Assembly (NCBI GenBank): GCA_024449915.1
Contig: JAMZAV010000151.1
Span: 1,302,001 to 1,366,000, forward strand
DNA length: 64,000 bases
Reading direction: 5' to 3'
Source of the DNA: Sweltsa coloradensis
Lineage: Eukaryota > Arthropoda > Insecta > Plecoptera > Chloroperlidae
Part shown: one piece after another, positions 34,855-46,000 of the stretch
Numbering within the stretch: position 1 is the first letter of the stretch
Layout of the letters: each line of letters opens with the position of its first letter
The notes under the pieces: model-generated
The model's input: the letters and a program-made list of their open reading frames with translations, nothing else
Told to the model about the DNA's origin: nothing
Databases searched by the model: none
Position numbers and translations under genes: made by a program

Positions 34855-35647
34855 GGATGAGCGTAGCGAGCGTAGCGAGCGAAGCGAAGATTCCATTTCA
34901 CTACACTGAGAAAAAAATCCGCGATGTTTTTTTTTTTTTTTTTTTTCTTTTTTTTTTTCTGTTTGTATTATTGTGTGTTTGTTAACACGATTCCGGCTAA
35001 ACCGATACTCAATTGCAATGAAATTTTATGGAGACCTTCGAAATCTCTGAACTTAGAACTGCCACGTTTTTGAGCGCAATCGGAAATTATTTCTCATGAA
35101 AATCGCCATTTTACGAATTTTTTCGATTTTAAAATTTTTCTTCGACTTATAACACCTACATGCTTAATTCGATTTTAATGGTTTTTTCACAGAACCTTAA
35201 TTTTATGAATTAAGATATTCGTGTGAAATTTGAGCGCAATCGAAAAATTATTTCTCATGAAAATCGAAATTTTACAGGTTTTTTCTTTTTTTAAACAAGT
35301 CTTTGACTTATAACACCTACATGCTTTATCCTATTGTAATGAATTTTTTACAGAACCTTAATTTTATGAATTAATATATTTTTGTAAAATTTGAGCGCAA
35401 TCGAATAATTATTTCTTTATGAAAATTGCAATTTTACGATTTTTTTCTTTTTTTAAAAATACGATTCATAAAAAAATTAAAAAATAATGTTAATTTTGTA
35501 TTTTTTAAAATTTAATTTAAAAAAATTATTCGACTTTGTAATAATTTTGTCACAGAACAACAGAAAATCCTCATAACACAATCATGGCAGCTCAATGCAC
35601 CAATTACGCTCATCCAACAACGCGGCGGGACTTGAGCGTTTTCCTAG
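34855..35647 (+). mobile_element. Helentron-like family A element
   Basis: Full-length member. The 5' GGATGAGCGTAGCGAGCG end has the duplicated TAGCGAGCG step. A T tract of about 20 is at 34927-34950, with internal repeats after it. The 3' inverted match TTACGCTCATCCAACAACGC is followed by the AACGC...GCGTT hairpin and CCTAG/T. Confidence 0.65.
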
Positions 35648-35751
35648 TTATATAATAATAGGCCTACTATTTGCTGCAGTTATAATTCACTATGGCCCTG
35701 TATTACAAGTTGGATAATATTCATATTCGAATTCAATGAGCTCACTTTATT

Positions 35752-36523
35752 GGATGAGCGTAGCGAGCGTAGCGAGCGAAGCGAAGATTCCATTTCACTA
35801 CACTGGAGAAAAAAATCCGGAATGTTTTTTTTTCTTTTTTTTTTCTGTATTTTTGGCTGTTTGTTAACACGATTCCGGCTAAACCAATACTCCAATTGCG
35901 ATGAAATTTTATGGGGGCCTTCGAAATCTCTGAACTTAGAACTGCCACGTTTTTGAGCGCAATCGAAAAATTATTTCTAATGAAAATCGCAAATTTACGA
36001 TTTTTTTCGATTTTTAAAAAATTTCTTCGACTTATAACATCTACATGCTTAATCCGATTTTAATGATTTTTTTGCAGAACCTTGATTTATGAATTAAGAT
36101 ATTCGTGTGAAATTTGAGAACAATCGAAAATTATTTCTCATGAAAATCGAAATTTTACGGTTTTTTTTCTTTTTTTTAACAATTCTTTCACTTATAACAC
36201 CTACATGCTTTATCCTATTGTAATGATTTTTTTACAGAACCTTAATTTTATGAATTATTATATTCGTGTAAAATTTAAGCGCAATCAAATAATTATTTGT
36301 TATGAAAATAGCAATTTTACGATTTTTTTTCTTTTTTTAAAATTACGATTAAGAAAAAATAAAAGAATAAAGTTAATTTTTTATTTAATTTAATTTAATT
36401 TTAAAAAAATAGACTAAGCAATAATTTTTTCACAAAACAACAGAAAATCTGCATAACACATGGCAGGTCAATGCACCAATTACGCTCATCCAACAACGCG
36501 GCGGGACTTAAGCGTTTTCCTAG
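35752..36523 (+). mobile_element. Helentron-like family A element
   Basis: Full-length, about 100 bp downstream of the previous copy and in the same orientation. Both share GAGCG(TAGCGAGCG), the T-rich tract, the CCGGCTAAACCAATACTCC block, three internal repeats, the hairpin CAACGCGGCGGGACTTAAGC and the CCTAG/T end. Confidence 0.65.
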
Positions 36524-36558
36524 TAATTTACATTAGAAGGGAGGGAGGACTACATTTC

Positions 36559-36735
36559 CTAAAACTGGTAAACAATACTTTGCAGATCTTTTTTAAATTT
36601 ATGTTTCCTACTACATGATTTTAGCCGAGCGGGAAGGCTATTCCACAAGTTTGCAAACCTGTATTTAAGAGAGCGCTTCCCACTCTTCTCTTTGTTTACT
36701 CTAGATATGAATAGATTAGTTATAGGGTCTAGTTG
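36559..36735 (-). mobile_element. LINE fragment (RT C terminus)
   Basis: The minus strand reads LKYRFANLWNSLPARLKS then KHKFKKDLQSIV. This is the Y-R-A--WN-LP / FK--L motif at the C terminus of CR1/L2-like ORF2 proteins. It is immediately interrupted by a family A Helentron-like element. Confidence 0.65.
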
Positions 36736-36745
36736 TGCCACAATT

Positions 36746-37310
36746 TCTCCTAGAAAAAAATCCGGAATGTTTTTTTTTGTATTTTTGTGTGTGTTAACAC
36801 GATTCCGGCGAAACAGATACTCCAATTGCAATGAAATTTTCTGGAGGCCTTCTAAATCTCTGAACTTAGAACTTTTTTTAGCGCAATCGAAAAATTATTT
36901 CTCGTGAAAATCGCAATTTTACGATTGTTTTTATTTTTAAAAAACTTTCTTCGACTTATAACACCTACATGCTTTATTCGATTGTGATGAATTTTTCACA
37001 GAACCTAAATTTTATAAATAAATATATTGGTGTGAAATTTGAGCGCAATCTAAATATAATTTCTCATGAAAGTCGCAATTTTACGCTTTAAAAAAAAAAC
37101 ATTTCTTCGACTTATAACACCTACATGCTTTATCCGATTGCAATGATTTTTTTACAGAACCTTAATGTTATGAATTAATATATTGGTGTGAAATTTAAGC
37201 GCAATCGAAAAATAAGTTCTCATGAAAATCGCAATTTTACGCTTTTTTCGTTTAAAAAAATTACGCTCATCCAACAACGCGCCTGAAGAAGCGTTTGCGA
37301 AGCTTCCTAG
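36746..37310 (+). mobile_element. Helentron-like family A element, 5' truncated
   Basis: Starts inside the family at AAAAAAATCCGGAATG, lacking the GGATGAGCG end. It keeps the T tract, the GATTCCGGCG block, three internal repeats, the TTACGCTCATCCAACAACGC match, the GAAGC...GCTTC hairpin and the CCTAG/T end. Confidence 0.6.
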
Positions 37311-39064
37311 TGTAAAAAGATGGTTACAAATAAAATGATTAAACAACAGGAAAGTGGTCGGAGAAAGGTATGTGGTTAGGAGTGGCGGCCATTGAAATGA
37401 TCATGGTGGCAAAGAACACTCAAAGTGTATATTGCAATAGGCCTACATCGCACTTGATGGTAGCATATACAATAAAAGTAATTTCCGGGTGCCTAACGCT
37501 TTGCCAAACATTATCTTTATTGACACAGTTTCAAAATAATAATATTTATCAGCTAACAATGACACATCTCAATCTCATGTAACACCCGGCCCGTAGCATA
37601 AAGTGAAGTTCAGACCGAAAATCCATAATAATAATCTAAATTTATGTTGTTGTAGACAAGACAAAATATACGCCACAAAAGAGGGTCCTATTTGTTGAAA
37701 CGACGAGGAAAGGTCATACCCTACTATCCTTGGGTCATACCCCAATAATATGTTTTAACAAACACAAATAGATAAAATTAGGAAGAAATACAACATGAAA
37801 TGGGCCGTGCACGACATGCACAACAGAAAATCAGATTACAAACAAAATTTGGGCGTATAGTTTAATAAATTGATAGTTGTGTGAAACCACTCTCGCTGTG
37901 ACTCGAGCCCAGATGATGAGGGATGAGGGAAGAATTTTATACCATTTGCTATTCTAGCTTTATTATGTGTGATTATTTTACCCTGCAGTGATGACCATGA
38001 TAACCACCTAAAATTATTATTATAACAATGTGGCATTAATTATGTAAAACCGAAATAAATAGACACACTTACACAACATTGTACCGGCAACTGTAGGGTA
38101 AATGCCGTGTTACTTTTATTAGGCACGCCGTCGTGTGGCGCTAGCGGCTGAAAGTTGAACTACTAGCAAGGAACCACAAGTAAGGGTGGCAAAATGAAAT
38201 CTAATACGAAACTGTTTTAGAATCACCCACACGCCATTCTCTTACAAGTTTTCATTCAATTGGTGTACTGGCAACTAAGAAATATTGTGTTGTGTGTAGG
38301 CCTTCGAAACGAAAATTTATTGTGATTTATGGTAATTTGGGAAACGTATAGACACAAATATTTCTATTTCAATAAATAGAGCCACACACTTCAAACGTTT
38401 TGTAGAGGGTCATTTCTTGTTGGTACTCCCATCAAAAGATTTCAATGTTAGAAATTTCAACTGCTTGATCTTCTTCGAGAATATTATTGTATTTTCTTTA
38501 AATGTGTTAAATATGTTTTCCTTATATTGTAATGTCTTGCTGTAAAATGAAATGAATTAAGCTTACATTTTTTTAAATAAAGAAAATGATGGAAGGTAGC
38601 TTAATTTGGGGTTTCCCACACCGTGCTTTTTAAAGTTTTGTATGCCATAAAGACGCATATCTTCGAACTTGTTATTAAATGCCCAGATTTGTTAAAAAGA
38701 GAAGTTTATTGATTTATGGTACGCTTAGTATTTAATCCTAGATCGTAAATTATCTTTTCAATCACGTTTCATATAATTTGCAACCATGTTAACGTTTTAT
38801 AGTATCTGAGTCAACTTTCAATAGTCCTATCTACGATAACCCCAGCCGACTACGATCAATTCATCAAATTTCCAAAGAAATTAATACCTTATAGCACACA
38901 AATGAAGGTGTAATAAAAAGCAGACATGTGCTTATCACATGTGGCGCTCTTTACATAGCAACACTACACCCGATATAGACAATCGCAGGTTAAATGTGTC
39001 AGAAGGTGGAGGGACAGTGCTTAGTTTCCTAGTTTCCGCAGGGAGTATTAGAACTGGCAGGACC
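37311..39064. other. Intergenic DNA with no recognised feature
   Basis: Lies upstream of the secreted-protein gene. No exon, tRNA or transposon end could be supported. Any promoter of that gene should be in the 3' part of this stretch. Confidence 0.4.
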
Positions 39065-39080
39065 ATGGCGTTGGACGTGG
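39065..39080 (+). CDS. Possible upstream coding exon of the secreted-protein gene
   Basis: ACCATGG is a strong start context. ATGGCGTTGGACGTGG is followed by the donor GTTAGT. Joined to the acceptor at 39898, it stays open and in frame, adding MALDVGSK before the next Met. This is an inference from frame and splice signals; the exon could equally be 5' UTR or nothing. Confidence 0.25.
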
Positions 39081-39898
39081 GTTAGTAGTAGTAAATTGTA
39101 ACATTATTCCAAGTCTTGATTTCAATCGCACATTCTTCCGCTCATACACTCACATAATGCGATACTGACAAGTGACACGCTTACAAACATACACACACAG
39201 ATTGATAAGTTTATAATTTTTTTTTGGTAAAGTGGTTAATTTGCGATTTTTTCTCTTTCATATTGGTGTTTGGTCCAGTTTGTAATAATTATAGGTTTGA
39301 TTATTTTGTAGTTTAATCCCTATGTTCGTAACGGGGCCAACAATGTGTATGAGCAAAATGTGTTTATAGAGATTGACAATAAACAATTAATACAAATAAA
39401 TAAATATCTGACAGGTTAAACGTTTTCCGCGTACAACCACAACTAGTCACTGGTGAAAATAAAGCATATTTCACCTAACACTTAGCGAACTTTATTTCGC
39501 CTATATGTGATACATATCACCACCAAGTATTTTAGCCTCAGCGATCGTGAAATGTCAAATTATTATCATAAAAACAATACACGAAATAACTTGCAGCGAT
39601 GGTTAATGCGGGAAATAAGATAATATGACGCGTTTTGGACGAGAAATTTCAGAAAACATGGAATTTAATAAAAGTTTTATTATCGATTATCAAAATATTA
39701 TATTAAATATCAATTATCGTGTGCATCCCTTGGTTCTAGAATATTTAAAACAATTTAGTAAAAGAGCAGTTAACTCGCGAAACAAAATATGCCTTCTTTG
39801 AACTAGGTGCGAAGTGCTACAGACTAGATCTGGCACCATGAAATGCTAGCACCATGAAACGTTCTATACTCAATGCCGCCTTGTTTCATGTGTTGCAG

Positions 39899-40018
39899 GA
39901 AGTAAGATGGTGCTGCAAGGAACCGCCATGTTGTTTATGATTGTTGCTGCGGCCGCCATGAGCATCTCGAAGCACCAGACCGAGGCCCAAGAGTTCTTCG
40001 ACACGATCCCAGAGGACG
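39899..40018 (+). CDS. Secreted-protein exon with signal peptide
   Basis: The acceptor TGTTGCAG ends at 39898. The ATG at 39907 starts MVLQGTAMLFMIVAAAAMS and then KHQTEAQEFFDTIPED. The donor is GTGAGA at 40019, leaving one base of the next codon. GC content is clearly above the surrounding DNA, as expected for coding sequence. Confidence 0.78.
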
Positions 40019-43000
40019 GTGAGATTTTTAAGGCAATCAGGATAGGCCTATACATTTATATCAGTGTAAAATGTAGCGTAGAAAATGAGATTTAAAAGTG
40101 CGTTTAATGCTTAGAACCCAATTTCAGAACACTGGCGGTACACAAATAACTCCAAATACATACTTTAAATACCATTTGAAAACGACACTTCTTTTTATAT
40201 AGACAGAGAAAGATAAAATTTGAATTCCTCGTGTGAAGCATGTCCATATAGAATTGCATGCACCTCTTCAGTTAACTAGGTATTGAAGGGTAAGGTAGGT
40301 GAAAACGGAATAGAAGAGTGAAAGAAAACAAAATCCCTTGCATGTGAATAAAGCCTTAGAACAACTTTAAGCGAGGATTGCCGGGGCGGGGAGCGAACCC
40401 AGGAGTCTCCTCGTTAGCTTGAGCTACAATGAGTTCTATCGGTTTTATAGACATAGATGAATAATAATAATAATTTTTGTGGGAAGCCTGCCGATGGTGC
40501 AATTCATGCCCCTCTGGTGTCTAACTAACTAGGTGTTTTGGATAGGACAATTGTGAAGAGATGTCCGAGGGCTGTTTAAGAGAACTCAATCCTTTGCATT
40601 CGCATTGACGAATATGGAAAACCTAGGAAAAAACCTTCAGTCAGGATTGCCGGTCTCGACGGGATTTGAACCCGGACCTCCCGAATAAGAGTCGCGCGTT
40701 TTACGCTTGAGCCAACACTGTCGGTTTCATAGATGAAGAAAGTAAAACTTTCGAGGACTTAAATGGTCATTAACCTGCTGTTTGTGTTGAAAACTTGTGG
40801 CAATACATCTCAAATCAAATCAAATATAAAATAATTCGCCGTGGGTTGACCTTTTAGGTGGTGGCGCCGGGATAGCTTACACAAACCGAAGAAGTTCCTC
40901 GCTTGTTCTGTCGTTCATTTATAGTGGAGGTGCCAGGCAGATGAATTTTCAAACTTTCTGGGGGGCTTACAATTCATCCCTTACCCCCAGGGCCCCCAAA
41001 AACATTCTGTATAAAAGCTACGTATTTATTTATTTTTTATTTACCAAATTGACTAAAGCATTAAATAAATGCAAAGTGAATTGATTAATAATGGATTTGT
41101 CAAGTTGGAATGCCAAGGCTGACATACAAATAGTACATTTATATCATCAATGAATTAACTCATTACCACAAGATTTTGTTTTTAAAAGCGTAGGCCCTAC
41201 ATAACTGAATTAAATTTAAATTCCCATGAATGTAATTGAAAGAAAATTTTGAACGTAAAGCTTATAATACATGAAAGTCAGTGCCATGTAAATTGACCAA
41301 ATAAAAGTAACAATACCATATATATATTATATATTATATATATTACATTGTAAATGGTTTAATGTATTTTAAAAAAAAGAATAACATTTATTGAAATTGA
41401 AATTGAATTGATATTCAGTAAACCTCTATGCCTCAGAAGTGGCATGGTTTTGATTGATTGGGGGAGGGGGGGGGGGGGGGGCGGCCCGGGGGAGTATACC
41501 CCGGGGGGGTACCAAACATTGGTCGGTGTTGGTTTTGATCTCTTTGTACGCTCCGTTCAGTTTTATTGAGAATCCCTGTTACGTAGGCCTAATTGCTAGT
41601 GACACCCTTTGTTACTGTATCGTCTATCAAAATGCTTTTAGTCAGTGTTTATGTTAAATTGGTACGGTAATAAAAAAACTGACGAATAACTTTTTGTTGT
41701 GGTGTTGTCACATCTTTTTACAGTAAAATGGTTTTGTAACAGTCATTAACGATAATATCTTTGAAAAAAACAGACAAAAACGAAACCACACAAGAGATTC
41801 GAAAAATAACATTAGGTCAGACATATTCTAATGTCCTAAAGGGCCCCTTACACGGGGAAGTTGAAAAAGTAAAAAGTAAAAAGTGAAAAGAACGAGTAGC
41901 TTTTCGAAGCCTTCACACGGACAAAGAGAAAAAGTTTGTGCCTGGCGTCATCTCTCGGCCTTTGTGCGAAACTGATGCGGCAAGAAGGGGTTACTATCCA
42001 TGACAATTGTTTTCTTCAATCTTGATCTTCACACAGTACTGGCGCGTGTTTGTTTACAAGACCTAGGGCCTAGTGGAGCCTAGGCCTAGGCCTAGGTTAG
42101 GTACAAACCTGATGCTAGAAACGGCAACGTCACTGCCAGCCTTTCTTCAGCCGCGATCGGGTTCCGCATTGCCTCTCTATTTTGGGGCAAACTAAATGTG
42201 CTAGTTTGGTAGACGCTATGAAACACAATTTTTGCGCGTATTTTTCAAGTTGACAGAATAACATTCAGATGACAATCGGGCAGGAATTTCCACCGCCACT
42301 TATATATCAAGCTGTGGCAAAGGTGTTACGTTTTTCTGCATCTTGATTTCTTACCAAAGTTGAACTCAATGACAACGTTGTCGACCAATCACGGTCAACT
42401 CTTCAAGGCCATTCTACTTTTCACTTTTTACTTGTCGAGCAGAGTCCGACAAGTTGGGAGACTTTTCACTTTTTACTTTTCAACTTCCCCGTGTGAAGGC
42501 AACTCGAAAAGTCCCATAAGCTGCACGCTATCTCTACTACAAAAAAGCTACTTTTTCTCCTCACTTTTCACTTTTTACTTTTCCAACTTCCTCGTGTAAA
42601 GGGCCCTTAAGGATATAATTAATTATTAGGCTGTACCAGTCAAGATTGCGAAAAATCTTAGGAGCTATCCGAATAGTGCCAAAACGCGTTCATTCCCTGG
42701 TCTCATTCTCGTTTTACGTCACCGTTAGGCGTCATGATATCCATGACGTAGCTAGTAGCATCCGAATAGTCGAGCGCACGATCGAGACTCGCCGAAATCT
42801 GGGAATGAGAACAAGAATCGGAAAAGGACACCTGATCTTGTTCTTAGTACTAGAACATGGCGGCTGTTTACGATACGTCCGATAAATTACATAAATAAAT
42901 TAAAGATAAAATGCATGAAGCAATCTAGTAACAAGACCAGGAATCAGACCAAGAATAAGAACAAGACCAAGTAATGAGACCAAGAACGGCAAATAACACT

Positions 43001-46000
43001 ATTCGGTTAGGTCCCTAGTATAATTGCAATGAAATGTTTATTATGTACCTACAAGAATAGTTTGTTATGATCTATCAAGAAAATATGTCACAATGACATG
43101 ATTTAAATAGTTATTATGGATTGGGTGCAAATGGACAATGTCTAGGCTAGGGCCTAAATGACGTATTTAATAAAGTCGTGCAATCTAAACTGGTACAAGG
43201 TAAAACTTAGCGTTTCATTCATATTTATTGCGATTTCTGCGACTTTTTAACTAATCGTTCATGTTCATAACCTTACGCGGTTGTGTGATATGACAGGATA
43301 ATCCTTCGGTGAACGATCGCTGTGTAAACATAGATCCTAATCATTGTGTGGACCTTCATTGCTACGAGCCAACACAACACAAAACAACGATGCTATAAAT
43401 AACAATACCACTCATAGATTGACAAGATGAAAACACCAATCATTACGCGATTTAATATCACAGGACATTGCGACGTATTCCTTCCAAGATGGAGAGAGGA
43501 GAGAGATAAATTGGGGGTGATGGATTCGAAGTAAGAGTAGTAGGCTTGAGGTGGAGTGGGGAAAAGTTACGCCCTTATGGACTTCAACCGTCTGTGGAAG
43601 AGTCAGTAAGTTTGATGGAATTGATAGAAAAAGCAGGGACTGCATTTCAAAAAGTGCCTTTACAGCTAAGTTGTACACTACTAACTGAAAACATCTAATG
43701 AAGATCTTGGCATTACTAAATCTAAGGCTATTCCAGAGCACTCTTACCGATCATTTGAAAGTCAATGGAAAATGGCTTAAAGTTGGTTGGATGAAAGATG
43801 AACTTTAATAAAAAAGAAGAAAAAAATAATTTTTTTTTGGACGAGACAAAAGCTCCATTTTGGCCATTATATGCAAATTTTGGGTCAGTAAGAAAACAAC
43901 AGTTTCTAGGTGCAATACTTAATTTTGAGCTTTGATTTTTTTTCAACACACCTTTGTCTATGCTATGAGTATAATGGAAAATAATTTTCTGAAATAACGT
44001 TTGATGTACGATTTTTTGGTCAAATGGCACAAATACGAGTTTTGAACCGGAGGACGAAAAAATCGTACATCAAACGTTATTTAAAAATTAATCAAAGCAT
44101 AGCAAAGGTGTGTTGAAAAAAAAATCAAAGCTTGAAATTAGGTATTGCACCTAGAACTGTTGTTTTATTATTGACCAAAAATTTGCATATAATGGCCAAA
44201 ATGGAGCTTTTGTCCCGTCCGAAAAAAACAGTTATTTTCTCTTCTTTTTATTTAAGTTCATCTTTCATCCAATTCCTTTGAGTTTCAAAATATCGGTAAG
44301 TCATTTTTTTTTAAATTGTCGAATAGATTTGCTAAGATTTGCTATAAAGTTCGTAATTTTCAAATCCAGGTAATTATGTCCATGACAACCGCGGTCGCTA
44401 GATTCGTTCGCTCGCTTCCTCGTTTTCGTGCAGAAAACGTAAAAAAAAAAAACTTGTAGGTTGAGTGAGCGAAGTCTGGATATTGCCACGTAACATTATG
44501 ACCCAGCAACAACTTGCAAAATACGTGCACACAGTCAACATAATTATGTGAAGTGTGTGTGCTTACATGGGATTACTGCATCCTCGAGGCTTAGCCAGTC
44601 ATATTGTAACAAGGAAAGAATGGAGTAAACTGTAATAATTTATGACAGATGTTTGAACGTCATTCACACTAAAGTGTTCATGTGAACATAAAACTTTGTG
44701 TGTTGATTGCAACAATTCCAAGAAGTAGAATTTCCACAATATAAGACTGCTAATAAATCTGGGAGGAAAAGCAGATAAAGGAAAGGAAAGGAAAGGTAAA
44801 GATGAAAGGAAGGGATGAAAACAAGTAAAATACTATATTATTATTATGACGACATATGTGTCATGCGACATGTGTTATGGACATACCTGCTTTATTTAAT
44901 TTTTTTTTATTGATTCATATCAATTGTTGTAAAAGTTTGCCCCGACTAGGATTCGAACTCGGTACCTCCGGGTTCACGTATCTTAGCTTTACTAACTAAG
45001 CTACCGGAACTACAGTTTGCTTTGTTGCGATTGTTTAGTACCAATATGTTTTTCATGAATACCAGTGGGTAGGGTCTACATATGACATATATATGACATT
45101 CCCTGTTACCTTCCAGAGAAAACGTACTTCGCGACCTACTCGCTGGTCCAGGCCTTGTACCAGGAAGAGGCTGTCAATGGAAGCGAGCTTGTGCACGATA
45201 GTCCCAAACTGAGGAGTTCCCAGCAGATCCATGTTCCTAAAGACGTGCACATCCCTGAGCACCTGTGGAAAAAGTTTCAGGTAGGAGCTATGATATATTG
45301 TTGTGTGCTATTCTTTCGGTAGTTATAATTTTATACGGACCTTTATGAAAAATAGTGGTACCTTATTTGTGAACCTAATGGAGGTGATCACACTGAGGGA
45401 TAAAAGTTCTTCTTTTTGTGTGTTTTTTCGCACGATTCCAGACAAACGGGCCTACGGCTACTCCGCTTGACGACATTTTTTGGGTGCCATCGAAATCACG
45501 TATAACTTAGATCTGTTACCTTTTTAAATCGAATTATTTCTCCCCCCCCCCCCAAAAAAAAAAAAAAAAAAAAAGAGACTTCAGGTAATCTTACAAATTA
45601 CTTCCTTTTTAAAGTTTTACGTTAACAGTTTTAGCAAAACAAAACGCAATTTAAAAAGATGACTTGATTTACCAAAACGCTTATCCACCAACATTACTTC
45701 AAAACGCGTTCTATTGGTTCGTGACTATAAATAGTCAGCCAGCAATTAAACTTGTTTTCTCTTAGTTGATGAGCGTAGCGAGCGAAGCGAAGATTCCATT
45801 TTACTACACTGGAAAAAAAAACGGAATGTTTTTCTTTTTTTCTTTTTTTTCTGTTTGTATTTTTGTGTGTTTGTTAACACGATTCCGGCTAAACCGCTAC
45901 TCCAATTGCGATGAAATTTTCTGGAGGCCTTCGAAATCTCTGAACTTAGAACTGCCACGTTTTTGAGCGCAATCGAAAAATTATTTCTCATGAAAATCGC

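Noticed and set aside
44936..45015. Functional tRNA gene
   Set aside because: Box A and box B and a wobble-rich acceptor stem are present, but the T stem and anticodon stem do not pair. It is called tRNA-derived only.
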